A stretch of 64,000 nucleotides of DNA from an uncultured Tateyamaria sp. (GCF_947488715.1 NZ_CANLAG010000008.1:62001-126000); one strand, 5' to 3'. Shown: positions 1 to 8,492, counted from the first letter of the stretch. The notes: generated by a model from the letters alone, not told the origin. Numbers and translations: made by a program.

Positions 1-149
1 AAGCCGTGGCCGCCACACAAGAGCGCCGTCAGCGTCAGGTCCACGACGCGTTCCTGGCCGATGAAACGCTTGGTGATCGACGCCTTGGCCTCGGCCAGCT
101 TGCCCCCCAGTGCTTCGATTTCGGTTACCAGGTCCTCGGGAGTGGTCAT
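1..149 (-). CDS. MoxR-family AAA+ ATPase, N-terminal fragment
   Basis: Reading leftward from the ATG at 147-149 gives MTTPEDLVTEIEALGG followed by KRFIGQERVVDLTLTALLCGGHG, which is the start of a MoxR-type AAA+ ATPase just before the Walker A loop. The window edge cuts the gene after about 49 residues, so the ATPase motifs themselves are not visible. MoxR ATPases act as chaperone-like factors, usually with DUF58 and von Willebrand-A proteins, in maturation of metalloenzymes or envelope proteins. It is divergent from the DUF1285 gene, an arrangement I associate with this bacterial family. The family call rests on the short N-terminus only. Confidence 0.8.
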   Translation of the reverse strand, partial: MTTPEDLVTEIEALGGKLAEAKASITKRFIGQERVVDLTLTALLCGGHG

Positions 150-217
150 GACATCTCTTTCATTAGGGATATATGCTAGTTCACAACCTATTGCCTCAGG
201 ATGGAATGGCAAAACAT

Positions 218-793
218 ATGAGTGGACAAAAAACCGTGACACCAGACGCAGAAGGCCTTGTTGCGTCGATCACCGCTGCAAAAACACGCGGTTTACCGCC
301 GGTACATCTGTGGAATCCGCCGTTCTGCGGTGATCTGGATATGCGGATCGCGCGGGACGGGACGTGGTTTTATCAAGGCACACCAATTGGGCGGCCAGGT
401 CTGGTCAAGCTGTTCTCATCGATTCTCAAGCGGGAGGACGGGAAATATTTCCTCGTCACCCCGGTGGAAAAGGTCGGGATCACCGTGGATGACGCGCCGT
501 TTGTGGCGCAGGATTTCGAGGCGGCAGGACAAGGCGATGCGCAGGTGCTGACGTTCAGCACCCACGTGGATGACGTGGCCGTCGCGGGACCGGAGCATCC
601 GATCCGCGTGGTGCGTGATCCCGACACGGGCGAGCCGTCGCCCTATATCCTGATCCGTTCCGATCTGGAGGCGCTGATCGACCGCAAGAGCTTTTACCGG
701 CTGGTGGATCTGGGTGTGCATCACGACGGGTGGTTCGGTGTATGGTCGTCAGGCGCGTTCTTTGGGATCATCCCGTCGGATGAGCTGCCCTGA
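218..793 (+). CDS. DUF1285 domain-containing protein
   Basis: This is a 191-residue protein of the DUF1285 family. The stretch GLPPVHLWNPPFCGDLDMRI followed by GTWFYQGTPIGRPGLVKLFS is the family signature near the N-terminus. No enzymatic role is established for the family. I chose the ATG at 218 because the protein then begins MSGQKTVTPDAE, about the usual distance from the conserved PPVHLW block. In-frame ATGs at 173 and 206 would add 15 or 4 residues and cannot be excluded, since no strong ribosome binding site marks any of them. It is divergent from the moxR gene, sharing a short promoter region of about 70 bp. Confidence 0.85.
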   Translation: MSGQKTVTPDAEGLVASITAAKTRGLPPVHLWNPPFCGDLDMRIARDGTWFYQGTPIGRPGLVKLFSSILKREDGKYFLVTPVEKVGITVDDAPFVAQDFEAAGQGDAQVLTFSTHVDDVAVAGPEHPIRVVRDPDTGEPSPYILIRSDLEALIDRKSFYRLVDLGVHHDGWFGVWSSGAFFGIIPSDELP

Positions 794-889
794 GCGGTTC
801 GGCGGATCGCTGCCCGAATATGTGGCACTGCGCCGGATCGGCCCGAGCTTTTGATGGCGCCGACGAACGGCACCAGCTAGGTTTCAAAC

Positions 890-1642
890 ATGCCGCGATT
901 TGCTGCCAATCTCACGCATCTATGGGCCGAACTGCCCTATCTTGACCGGTTCGATGCTGCGGCAGAGGCCGGGTTTGAGGCGGTCGAGGTTCTGTTTCCC
1001 TATGACGTGCCCGCGCCCGAGACCCAGAAGGCGCTGCGCCGCAACGGGTTGCAGATGGTGCTGCTGAATGCGCCGGGGCCTAACTATACCGGCGGTGCGC
1101 GCGGGTTTGCGGCCCAACCGGGTGGAGAGCGGCGGTTTGACTACGACATGCGGCGCGCCACCCGCTATGCGCAGGCGCTGGGCGCCGGGATCATCCACGT
1201 GATGAGCGGGGATGGCAGCGGCCCGGAGGCGCGGGCCACCATGATCGACAACCTCAGACGTGCGACGGATAATTTGCCCGAGGGCCTGTGCCTGACCCTG
1301 GAGCCGCTGAACGTAGGCATCAATCCAGGGTATTTCATGTCGGATTTCAACCTGGCCGCAGACATCATCGACGCGGTGGATGCGCCCAATCTGGGCCTGC
1401 AATACGACAGCTATCATGCACAGGTGATCACCGGCGACGCGCTGGGCACGTTTCAAGCGATGCGCCCGTTGATCCGCCACATCCAGATCGGCGATGCGCC
1501 GGATCGTTGTCCGCCCGGCAAGGGTGAGATCGATTTTCCAGCCCTTTTCGACGCCATCGACGCCAGCGGCTATGACGGCTGGGTAAGTGCCGAGTACACA
1601 CCCGCAGCCCGCACCGAGAGTGGTCTGGCCTGGATGCGCTGA
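890..1642 (+). CDS. Hydroxypyruvate isomerase / 2-oxo-tetronate isomerase family (Hyi/OtnI-like)
   Basis: A 250-residue TIM-barrel protein of the hydroxypyruvate isomerase family. It has the N-terminal ANLTHLWAELPYLDRF pattern, the LFPYDVPA loop, the LEPLN strand with the catalytic glutamate, HIQIGDAP as a metal-binding segment, and SAEY near the end with the second glutamate. The family interconverts hydroxypyruvate with tartronate semialdehyde, or 2-oxo-tetronates with their isomers (OtnI). Substrate cannot be decided from sequence. It stands alone between DUF1285 and a small membrane protein, with no otn or glyoxylate genes adjacent, although the denD-like gene at 22.0 kb would fit tetronate metabolism. 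Confidence 0.8.
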   Translation: MPRFAANLTHLWAELPYLDRFDAAAEAGFEAVEVLFPYDVPAPETQKALRRNGLQMVLLNAPGPNYTGGARGFAAQPGGERRFDYDMRRATRYAQALGAGIIHVMSGDGSGPEARATMIDNLRRATDNLPEGLCLTLEPLNVGINPGYFMSDFNLAADIIDAVDAPNLGLQYDSYHAQVITGDALGTFQAMRPLIRHIQIGDAPDRCPPGKGEIDFPALFDAIDASGYDGWVSAEYTPAARTESGLAWMR

Positions 1643-1718
1643 CCCTGTGCGTGGGCGCACTTTGCCCGACGACCGGATGGGCGTAGGACAAGGCAACCAA
1701 CGCGACAGGAGCCCCGTG

Positions 1719-1946
1719 ATGATCCCCGCACGATACGCGCATATTGTTTTTGGATTTCTGCTAAGCGGGATGATGTCGTTCATCGTTTCCGGCATTTCGA
1801 CTTTGGTGACCATTGGCATCGTGCCGGGGTTCTTTGGTCAGTGGATGGGCGGCTGGTTGCCCAGTTGGGTGGTGGCGTTTCCCGTGGTGCTGTTCGTGGC
1901 CCCGCTGGCGCGTCGCATGGTCGGGGCATTGACCCGCGCGGACTAG
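1719..1946 (+). CDS. Small DUF2798-like membrane protein
   Basis: A 75-residue protein with two hydrophobic helices: one around residues 8-33 (HIVFGFLLSGMMSFIVSGIS) and one around residues 47-64 (LPSWVVAFPVVLFVAPLA). The pattern of two helices joined by a W-rich loop (GQWMGGWLPSW) matches DUF2798 proteins of unknown function. The ATG at 1719 has an AGGAG 7 bases upstream (1707-1711), which decides the start; the longer open frame from 1587 overlaps the previous gene and is rejected. A GTG at 1716 is a possible alternative. Two copies of the TGTCCCCGCGGGGACA palindrome follow the stop codon. Confidence 0.75.
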   Translation: MIPARYAHIVFGFLLSGMMSFIVSGISTLVTIGIVPGFFGQWMGGWLPSWVVAFPVVLFVAPLARRMVGALTRAD

Positions 1947-1949
1947 CTC

Positions 1950-1990
1950 TGTCCCCGCGGGGAAACTCTGGTGCTGTCCCCGCGGGGACA
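1950..1990. repeat. Tandem palindromes TGTCCCCGCGGGGA(C)A
   Basis: Two copies of a GC-rich palindrome lie just after the small membrane-protein gene. The copy at 1975-1990 is the perfect 16-mer TGTCCCCGCGGGGACA. The copy at 1950-1964 matches it up to the penultimate base, with a perfect 12-base core at 1952-1963. The same 16-mer recurs exactly at 27729-27744 and 28806-28821 inside coding sequence. Each could form a short hairpin, but no T-run follows, so a terminator role is doubtful. Confidence 0.8.
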
Positions 1991-2169
1991 AGGTGCGCGC
2001 CGGGGTCACGCAATATACAGGTTTTCCAGATTGTGCTGCATTTCCAAAGGCATGGGGCGGCGCACGGTCTGGTAGCGGATGTTAACTGTGCGGGCCGCAC
2101 CATGGCGCCTGATGGCAGGCGGTCGCTGAAATGGGCAAGCGCGCACTGCGTTTCGTGGTGGTGGCGTCG

Positions 2170-2832
2170 CTACAAATCCTCAACCAGTTGCAACGCGGCC
2201 GGGCCAAGGTCGGGGCCTGAGATCACCGCCCCATGGCACGGGACAATGGTGGTCAGGCGGTCGAGGCTGGGTTGGGACGCGATCCATGCCTGATATACGG
2301 CCTGATCCTTGATCCCGAACCTTGGAAATGTTCCCGGCATTTCGGGCGTGTCCACAACTGTTCCGGGCGCGCGTTTTGGACCGCAAAAGGCGTCGGTCAC
2401 AATCCAGAGCGCGCCGTCGGCGGTTGTCATCTGAACCCAGATCTCTCCCGTTTTCAGCCCGTCCGGTTCGAGAAAGCTGGCCTGCGCCGGCAGCGCGATG
2501 TCTGCCGTGTCGAGTGGTTCGAACGACAGGCCCGTTTGCTGCTCAAGCCGTGGCATGGCCGCCAGTGTGCAGCACAGTTTTGCATCGGGAAACGTCGCGC
2601 TGCACGCGGCAAGCCCTTTGTTGTGGTAGTGGTTGGGTGCCAGCAGGTGTGTCACCTGTCCGAAGGCGCGCAGGCTTTGCCATGCGGCGGCATCCAGACC
2701 CAGAACGGGGCTATAGAGGCACAGCCCGCCAGACGCCAACCGGATGGCCGTGCAGCGCAGCGTACCCTTTTGGGCGGTGAAAACGTCATCAGACGTGCCG
2801 AGGGGCAGGAAGGTGGCGGGGGCTTTGGTCAT
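2170..2832 (-). CDS. DUF4336-like (MBL-fold related) protein
   Basis: A 220-residue protein starting MTKAPATFLPLGTSDDVFTA. The segments THLLAPNHYHNKGLAA, FPDAKLCCTLAAMPR and TTIVPCHGAVISG resemble DUF4336 proteins, which share the metallo-beta-lactamase fold but usually with a degenerate metal site. The function is unknown. The start at 2832 overlaps the stop of the upstream membrane-protein gene by four bases (ATGA), indicating translational coupling; the open frame continues upstream only because it runs through that gene. It is the last gene of a three-gene operon headed by a TetR regulator. Confidence 0.7.
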   Translation of the reverse strand: MTKAPATFLPLGTSDDVFTAQKGTLRCTAIRLASGGLCLYSPVLGLDAAAWQSLRAFGQVTHLLAPNHYHNKGLAACSATFPDAKLCCTLAAMPRLEQQTGLSFEPLDTADIALPAQASFLEPDGLKTGEIWVQMTTADGALWIVTDAFCGPKRAPGTVVDTPEMPGTFPRFGIKDQAVYQAWIASQPSLDRLTTIVPCHGAVISGPDLGPAALQLVEDL

Positions 2833-3287
2833 GGCGTGATGGCGGTTGGACGGTTGCAGAACCACCAGACCACAAGTGCGGCCACGGTCATTTCCAGCCA
2901 CGCCAGCGGCAGTGCGGTCAGAACAATGGTGGGGGTTGCGAGGTTCATGTTGAACAGGCCCAGCCAGAGAATCCCGAAGACACCGACCCAGACACCCGTT
3001 CCGGCCAGAACTGCCGTTTTGACCGTCCCGCCAAAGGTGGCGAGCGCAAGCCAGGGAATGATCGTGGCGGTGGCCACCAGGATCGTGTCCCACAGCCCCC
3101 AGATCAGAAAGACCGGGAGGTTCATGGGCGCCACATCGGGGATCATGGGAAACGCATCGCGCATCATTGGCATGATCAACGCAAAATAGCGGAAGACCTC
3201 GGACAGGTTGATCCAGATGAAATTGACAATCAGGGCGCTGACCAGAGGCGCGCGCAACGTGGATGGGGGTTGGAGTACGGCGTTCAT
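2829..3287 (-). CDS. Predicted four-helix integral membrane protein
   Basis: A 152-residue protein with about four hydrophobic segments: APLVSALIVNFIWINL, MNLPVFLIWGLWDTILVATA, AVLAGTGVWVGVFGILWLGL and WLEMTVAALVVWWF. I do not recognise a named family. It overlaps by four bases (ATGA) both the TetR gene before it and the DUF4336 gene after it, so the three are almost certainly one transcript. The start at 3287 is set by that overlap. The TetR context suggests that it is induced by a small molecule or stress, which is inference. Confidence 0.75.
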   Translation of the reverse strand: MNAVLQPPSTLRAPLVSALIVNFIWINLSEVFRYFALIMPMMRDAFPMIPDVAPMNLPVFLIWGLWDTILVATATIIPWLALATFGGTVKTAVLAGTGVWVGVFGILWLGLFNMNLATPTIVLTALPLAWLEMTVAALVVWWFCNRPTAITP

Positions 3288-3871
3288 GTGAGGTCGGCCT
3301 TTAGCGTGTCGAGAAAGGTTTTTACGGCGGCACGCAGGGCATCGGCGTCCGTGGTTGTGCGTGACATCGACCAAAGGCCGTTTGTGAAGACCACACAGAC
3401 CTGTGCCAAAGCATCGGTGCGGTCCGACGGGGGTGCCATGCCGGTGTTGCTGAGCGCGTTTTGAAACCCGTTGCGCAGGCGGGCATTGTGCTGTGCCACC
3501 TTTGTTTGTGTGATGGCGTCGTGTGGCGCGGTTTCGGTGCTGGCGTTGGCGACGAAACAGCCGGGTCCGGGCAGGCCGGATTCTGCGCCACGCGCGATCT
3601 GGGTTTCAAAGTACCGCGCAATGGCGGACAGGTCGGCACCGGGTTCTTCGACGCAGGCAAAGGCGGGCGTTACGACGATGTCCTGATACCTTTCGAAACA
3701 GGCGTGAAAGAGCTGTTTCTTGCCACCGAAGGCGGTGTAAATTCCGTGCCTGCTGACATTTGTGGTCTTTACCAGCGTATCCATGGAGGTCGCGTGAAAG
3801 CCGTGGTGCCAAAACTGGAGCAGGGCGCGTTCGGTGAGTTCGTCGTTGGTGTGAGCGGTGGTTCTAGGCAT
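3284..3871 (-). CDS. TetR/AcrR-family transcriptional regulator
   Basis: A 195-residue repressor. The N-terminal helix-turn-helix reads ERALLQFWHHGFHATSMDTL then TNVSRHGIYTAFGGKKQLF, the standard TetR pattern; the C-terminal half would be the ligand-binding and dimerisation domain, with the GPGCFVAN stretch typical of one TetR subgroup. I start it at MPRTTAHTND (3871) rather than the longer frame at 3907, because the 39-bp operator region occupies 3886-3924. It is the first gene of a coupled operon with a membrane protein and a DUF4336 protein, and is likely autoregulated through that operator. Confidence 0.9.
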   Translation of the reverse strand: MPRTTAHTNDELTERALLQFWHHGFHATSMDTLVKTTNVSRHGIYTAFGGKKQLFHACFERYQDIVVTPAFACVEEPGADLSAIARYFETQIARGAESGLPGPGCFVANASTETAPHDAITQTKVAQHNARLRNGFQNALSNTGMAPPSDRTDALAQVCVVFTNGLWSMSRTTTDADALRAAVKTFLDTLKADLT

Positions 3872-3885
3872 AGCGTTGGATTTAA

Positions 3886-3924
3886 CAGAACGATCATTCT
3901 GAATCAAGCAGAATGATCGTTCTG
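3886..3924. promoter_or_regulatory. Double palindromic operator upstream of the tetR operon
   Basis: CAGAACGATCATTCTG (3886-3901) and its exact reverse complement CAGAATGATCGTTCTG (3909-3924) are separated by 7 bases. Each half is itself nearly palindromic around GATC, so the two halves are also tandem operator sites with centres 23 bp apart, close to two helical turns. It lies 15 bp upstream of the regulator's start codon, as expected for autorepression. The binding by TetR is inferred from position and symmetry. Confidence 0.85.
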
Positions 3925-3971
3925 CGTGCTATGTGGTGGTAGTGGTTGGTTTCAACCTGGTGTGTGGAGGG

Positions 3972-6758
3972 TCAGTGCGCCTCGGCCCAGTTCTGGCCCT
4001 GGCCTGCGTCTACGGTCAGTTTCACGTCCAGATGCACTACCGGGTCGTTGGCGTTTTCCATGACTTCGCGGGCGACGCCGATCAGGTCGTCCACTGCGCC
4101 GTCCTCTACTTCGAACAGGAGTTCGTCGTGGACCTGGAGCAGCATGGCGGCGGGGATGTCCTTGATCGCGGCGGGCATGCGGATCATGGCGCGGCGGATG
4201 ACGTCGGCGGCGGTGCCCTGAATGGGCGCGTTGATCGCGGCGCGGGCGGCAAAGCCTGCACGGGGGCCTTTGGACGCAATCTCGGGCGTGTGGATCTTGC
4301 GGCCGAACAGGGTCTGGACGTAGCCGTGTTCCTTTGCGAACGCCTTGGTGTCGTCCATGTAGGTGCGGATGCCGGGGAAGCGTTCGAAGTAGCGGTCGAT
4401 AAAGCCCTGCGCCTCGGCCCGCGGGATGCGCAGGTTGCGGGCGAGGCCAAAGCCCGAGATGCCATAGATGACGCCAAAGTTGATCGCCTTGGCCTGGCGG
4501 CGGACCTCGGGCGTCATTTCGTCCAGCGGGACGTCGAACATTTCGGACGCCGTCAGCGCGTGGATGTCGATGCCGTCGTCAAAGGCCTGTTTCAGTTCCG
4601 GGATTTGCGCGATGTGGGCGAGGATGCGCAATTCGATCTGGGAATAGTCGAGGGCCACGAGGGTTTTGCCCGGCTCGGCCACAAAGGCCTCGCGGATGCG
4701 GCGGCCTTCTTCAGTGCGGATCGGGATATTTTGCAGGTTCGGATCGGTGGAGGCGAGCCGCCCGGTGGACGCGCCCGCGATGGAGTAGGACGTGTGCACG
4801 CGGCCCGTGTCGGGGTTGATGTGGTCCTGTAGCGCGTCGGTGTAGGTGGATTTGAGTTTCGACAGTTGCCGCCAGTCGAGCACGCGACCGGGCAGTTCGT
4901 GTTCGGTGGCGAGGTCTTCGAGCACGTCGGCGCCGGTGGCATAGGCGCCTGTCTTGCCCTTTTTGCCGCCTTCGATGCCCATTTCGTCGAAAAGGATTTC
5001 GCCGAGTTGCTTCGGCGAGCCCACGTTGAATTTGCGGCCTGCCAATTCGTAAATCTCATCCTCCAGCCCCGCCATTTTCTGGGCGAAGGCGTTGGACATG
5101 CGCGACAGGGTATCGCGGTCGACCTTGATGCCGGATCGTTCCATGGCGGCCAGTGTGTGGACCATGGGCCGTTCGAGGGTTTCGTAGACCTTTGTCACCT
5201 GCACGCGGTGCAATTGCGGTTTGAACAGTTGCCAGAGGCGCAGGGTGATGTCGGCGTCCTCGGCGGCGTAGGTCACCGCGTCCTCTATGGGCACCTGATC
5301 GAAGGTTTTCGCCGATTTGCCTGACCCCAGCAGCGGTTTGATCGGGATTGGCGTGTGGCCCAGATAGCGGTCGGACAGGGTGTCCATGCCGTGATTGTGC
5401 AGCCCGCCGTGCATCGCGTAGCTCATCAGCATGGTGTCGTCGATCGGGGCCACGGTGATGCCGATCTGGGCAAAGATCTTGGCGTCGTATTTCATGTTCT
5501 GGCCGATCTTGAGGATGCTGTCATCCTCGAGCACGGGTTTGAGCATCTCGAGCGCCTGTTCGAGCGGCATCTGCCCCGGTGCCAGGTCGTCGGAGCCAAA
5601 GAGGTCATCGCCGCCCTGTTTGTGGGTCAGCGGGATGTAGCAGGCGTGGCCCGCATTCACCGCCAGCGAGATGCCAACCAGACTGGCCGTCATGTCATTG
5701 AGGCCAGTGGTTTCGGTGTCGACGGCGACGTAGCCGCGTTCATAGATCAGGTCGATCCAGGTTTGCAGCGCATCGGCGGTCTGGACGTGTTCGTAGGTGC
5801 TGTTCTCGAAACTTGGCGCTTCGGGGGCGTCGGCGGGCGCGGGGGCCGCGTCCTTGATTTCGGGCGTGTCGACGCCGAGCTTGTCGGCGATGCGTTTGGT
5901 GAGGGTGCGGAACTCCATCTCGGCCAGGAACGGCATGAGCTGTTCTGGGATCGGGTCGCGCACCTCGAGGTCATCGAGGGTGAAGTCGAGCGGCGTGTTT
6001 TCGTCGAGGCGGACGAGGTCGCGGCTGAGGCGGATCTGGTCGGCGTGGTCGATCAGTGTCTGGCGGCGCTTGGGCTGCTTGATCTCGCCCGCGCGTTCGA
6101 GCAGTGCGTCGAGGTCGCCGTATTCGTTAATCAGCAGGGCCGCCGTCTTGATCCCGATACCCGGCGCGCCGGGCACGTTGTCGACGCTGTCGCCGGCCAG
6201 CGCCTGCACGTCCACCACGCGATCAGGATAGACGCCGAATTTCTCGAACACGCCGTCGCGGTCGATGGTCTTGTTCTTCATCGCGTCGAGCATTTCGACG
6301 CCGTCGCCCACCAGCTGCATCAGGTCCTTGTCGGAGCTGATGATGGTGCAGCGCCCACCGGCGGCGCGGGCCTGTACGGCGAGGGTGGCGATGATGTCGT
6401 CGGCCTCGTATCCCTCTTTTTCCTTGCAGGCGATGTTGAACGCCTCGGTCGCCGCCCGTGTCAGGGGGATCTGCGGGCGCAGGTCCTCGGGCATGGCATC
6501 GCGGTTGGCCTTGTATTGGTCGTACATGTCGTTGCGGAACGTGTGGCTGCCCTTGTCAAAGATCACCGCCACATGGGTCGGCGCGTCGGGGCCGTGGTTC
6601 CCTTCGACATAGCGCTGGAGCATGTTGCAAAAGCCGGACACAGCGCCGATGGGCAAGCCGTCGGACTTGCGCGTCAGCGGCGGCAGGGCGTGGTATGCGC
6701 GAAAGATAAATGCCGACCCGTCGATCAGATGCAGGTGATGCCCCTTGCCAAACGCCAT
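3972..6758 (-). CDS. polA: DNA polymerase I
   Basis: A 928-residue DNA polymerase I. The N-terminal part carries the 5'-3' exonuclease (LIDGSAFIFRAYHALPP, SSDKDLMQL, and a helix-hairpin-helix NVPGAPGIGIKTAALL). The middle has a 3'-5' proofreading domain with an intact motif, VAVDTETTGLNDM. The C-terminal polymerase domain has motif A (ALDYSQIELRILAH), motif B (RRQAKAINFGVIYG) and motif C (LLQVHDELLFEV). It fills gaps in repair and replaces Okazaki primers. The start at MAFGKGHHLHLIDGS (6758) fits the family; a longer frame to 6830 adds a non-conserved extension. It is followed by the tetR operon, with the TetR operator in the gap. Confidence 0.98.
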   Translation of the reverse strand: MAFGKGHHLHLIDGSAFIFRAYHALPPLTRKSDGLPIGAVSGFCNMLQRYVEGNHGPDAPTHVAVIFDKGSHTFRNDMYDQYKANRDAMPEDLRPQIPLTRAATEAFNIACKEKEGYEADDIIATLAVQARAAGGRCTIISSDKDLMQLVGDGVEMLDAMKNKTIDRDGVFEKFGVYPDRVVDVQALAGDSVDNVPGAPGIGIKTAALLINEYGDLDALLERAGEIKQPKRRQTLIDHADQIRLSRDLVRLDENTPLDFTLDDLEVRDPIPEQLMPFLAEMEFRTLTKRIADKLGVDTPEIKDAAPAPADAPEAPSFENSTYEHVQTADALQTWIDLIYERGYVAVDTETTGLNDMTASLVGISLAVNAGHACYIPLTHKQGGDDLFGSDDLAPGQMPLEQALEMLKPVLEDDSILKIGQNMKYDAKIFAQIGITVAPIDDTMLMSYAMHGGLHNHGMDTLSDRYLGHTPIPIKPLLGSGKSAKTFDQVPIEDAVTYAAEDADITLRLWQLFKPQLHRVQVTKVYETLERPMVHTLAAMERSGIKVDRDTLSRMSNAFAQKMAGLEDEIYELAGRKFNVGSPKQLGEILFDEMGIEGGKKGKTGAYATGADVLEDLATEHELPGRVLDWRQLSKLKSTYTDALQDHINPDTGRVHTSYSIAGASTGRLASTDPNLQNIPIRTEEGRRIREAFVAEPGKTLVALDYSQIELRILAHIAQIPELKQAFDDGIDIHALTASEMFDVPLDEMTPEVRRQAKAINFGVIYGISGFGLARNLRIPRAEAQGFIDRYFERFPGIRTYMDDTKAFAKEHGYVQTLFGRKIHTPEIASKGPRAGFAARAAINAPIQGTAADVIRRAMIRMPAAIKDIPAAMLLQVHDELLFEVEDGAVDDLIGVAREVMENANDPVVHLDVKLTVDAGQGQNWAEAH

Positions 6759-6860
6759 GTGAAAAACCCCCTGTACCCGCTGTGTCGGGATGATGTGCCA
6801 CGAATCCCCAAGGGGGGAAAGCACAAGCATTTGTTAAACTGATTTTGGCACAACAGCGCC

Positions 6861-7610
6861 ATGAACATGCAATCGCGATTGAGTGACGTCACCGACGTTT
6901 TGGGCCAGCAAGCCGGTGCCACTGGCATTACCGCCTGTATTGAATTGCTGCGCGCGGTAGAGATGATCCGATCGCATTGCGCGCGCGTGGGCCTGTATTG
7001 CGCCGCTGGTATGCTGTTCGAAGGCGAAGAGGATCACGACGCCTGCGTCGCCGGTGTCGATCGTGCGCTGCCGGGGGCGTGGTCCGGCGTGCGGCTGTTG
7101 CAGGGTGCCGGCAACGACCTGGGGATCGATCCGCAGGCATTGGCGTGGTTGCACAGTGTTGTGGCCGACATGCCCGACAGCGTGGCCCAGATGGAGCGGT
7201 TCGTGACCGTGATCGATGGGCTGGCGCGCAAAAACGCCGAAGGGACCTGTACCCCCGCGGATCTACGGGCAATGACACAGATTGCGGCGGGGGATTTCAA
7301 TCTGCACTTTGCCCGCCTCGTCAATCGTCTGAGCGCGGACCTGCAAGACGCCCGTGCGACCCGGCGCAGCGCGGTCCAGAAAACTGGCGATGACACCCGG
7401 CAGGCCCTGCGCGAGATCAGCGAGATTTCCCAAAACGTCGGGCTGATTGCGATCAATGCATCGATCGAGGCGGCGCATGTTGGGGAACAGGGCCGTGGAT
7501 TTGCCATCATCGCCGCAGAGATCCGTGAGCTGTCTGAAAAAATCGAGCTGGCGAATGCACAGGTTCAGACGCAGGTCGATGCCATGATCCGCAAGATGAT
7601 CGACGACTAG
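6861..7610 (+). CDS. Soluble mini chemoreceptor-like protein (MCP signalling tip)
   Basis: A 249-residue protein without a membrane helix or recognisable sensor domain. Near the C-terminus, ISQNVGLIAINASIEAAHVG followed by EQGRGFAIIAAEIRELSEK is a clear match to the hairpin tip of methyl-accepting chemotaxis proteins, where CheA and CheW bind. The C-terminal helix after the tip is only about 40 residues, much shorter than in full receptors. The N-terminal 120 residues are alpha-helical-looking and unassigned. It lies divergently from polA with no che genes in the window. It may be a cytoplasmic receptor or a decayed one; the intact frame favours function. Confidence 0.75.
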   Translation: MNMQSRLSDVTDVLGQQAGATGITACIELLRAVEMIRSHCARVGLYCAAGMLFEGEEDHDACVAGVDRALPGAWSGVRLLQGAGNDLGIDPQALAWLHSVVADMPDSVAQMERFVTVIDGLARKNAEGTCTPADLRAMTQIAAGDFNLHFARLVNRLSADLQDARATRRSAVQKTGDDTRQALREISEISQNVGLIAINASIEAAHVGEQGRGFAIIAAEIRELSEKIELANAQVQTQVDAMIRKMIDD

Positions 7611-7674
7611 GCCGCGCGCCAGAGCGCAGGTTATTTCATGTGTCGGTGATGGCCCTGGTCAACCGGTTGGGTTG

Positions 7675-7851
7675 TCAGTCTGCCGGGCCGCCCTTGAGCA
7701 CGTATTTGCAATCGCAATAGGGGCATTCGACCCAGCCGGAGTCCTCGGGGATCTGGAGCCAGACACGCGGATGACCCAGCGCGCCTTCGCCGCCGTCACA
7801 GGCCACGCGGGTGCTGTCGACTGTTTTGGTTTCCGGCGCATCTATGGTCAT
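7675..7851 (-). CDS. Zinc-finger domain protein (NDUFS6-like CHCC type)
   Basis: A 58-residue protein starting [20 protein letters not shown]. It carries the [17 protein letters not shown] block and a C-terminal [10 protein letters not shown], which together give the C-H-C-C zinc site of small zinc-finger proteins related to the complex I accessory subunit NDUFS6. Such proteins are widespread in Alphaproteobacteria and one is a complex I subunit in Paracoccus, so a respiratory role is possible. I start at 7851 because the conserved family region begins just after it; an upstream ATG at 7899 would add 16 unconserved residues. Confidence 0.8.
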   Translation of the reverse strand: MTIDAPETKTVDSTRVACDGGEGALGHPRVWLQIPEDSGWVECPYCDCKYVLKGGPAD

Positions 7852-7920
7852 GGCGGCGATCCTTGGCTGTGGCGCAATGCAGGCGCGTTTATGGGCCAAG
7901 GGCTGCGGTCAGACAAGGGC

Positions 7921-8388
7921 CTAGTCGTCCCGATCCACGCGCAATTGATAGCAATTGTTGCGTGCCGACCGCACGTGGATATAGGCGACATCGGGTCGGG
8001 CGAATATCTGTTCAAGTTGCGCTGTGATGTGCGGCGTCGGTGTGACGGCGCCGGTGCCATAAACGATCCTGTCGTCTGAGGAGTAGCCCTTGATCAGGTA
8101 ATCCGGCGAGGTGCCGAGGATCTCGGGCAGGTCGGTGCCGCCACCGCGTGTGCAGTCGCTGGCGCACAGGAATATCGGCCCGACTTCGGCATAGGGGTGT
8201 GTGCCGTCAAAGGGTTTGTGCGCGAGGATCAGCATCCCGGCGCCTTTGGGGATGTCGCGCAGGCAGTGACGGCAGGGATTGCCGCCGCCGTCGGACACGG
8301 CCTGTTCCGGCGGGTTGCCAAATGCGTCGGGTCCACCCGCGCGCAAGGCGTGAACGGTATCGGTGGGCAGGGCGGTAAATGTGGGCAT
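7921..8388 (-). CDS. DUF1203 domain-containing protein
   Basis: A 155-residue protein beginning MPTFTALPTDTVHALRAGG. The segments NPCRHCLRDIPKGAGMLILA, FDGTHPYAEVGPIFLC and SDDRIVYGTGAV, with ARNNCYQLRVDRDD at the end, match the DUF1203 family of unknown function; conserved Cys and His residues suggest metal binding. A purine-rich AAAGGAGA lies 7-8 bases upstream of the ATG at 8388 and settles the start against the longer frame at 8463. It is divergent from dnaE2, and the intergenic region holds the dnaE2 promoter. Confidence 0.85.
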   Translation of the reverse strand: MPTFTALPTDTVHALRAGGPDAFGNPPEQAVSDGGGNPCRHCLRDIPKGAGMLILAHKPFDGTHPYAEVGPIFLCASDCTRGGGTDLPEILGTSPDYLIKGYSSDDRIVYGTGAVTPTPHITAQLEQIFARPDVAYIHVRSARNNCYQLRVDRDD

Positions 8389-8492
8389 GGGTTTCTCCTT
8401 TGAGGGGACTTTGCCCTGTGGCGGGCATGTCCGGCGACCCGGATGATGCGCAACCGTGCCCAAAGGGTCTGGGGTTGTGCAAAATCTGGCCG

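Noticed and set aside
2233-3189. A 318-codon plus-strand frame opposite the DUF4336 and membrane-protein genes
   Set aside because: The minus-strand genes have family matches and four-base overlaps; the plus frame has none.
3933-4832. A 299-codon plus-strand frame opposite the polA 3' end
   Set aside because: Repetitive V/G/D-rich translation typical of an antisense frame of a coding gene.
5355-6842. A 495-codon open frame on the plus strand opposite polA
   Set aside because: It is the antisense of a clear DNA polymerase I gene in high G+C DNA, with low-complexity composition and no family resemblance.
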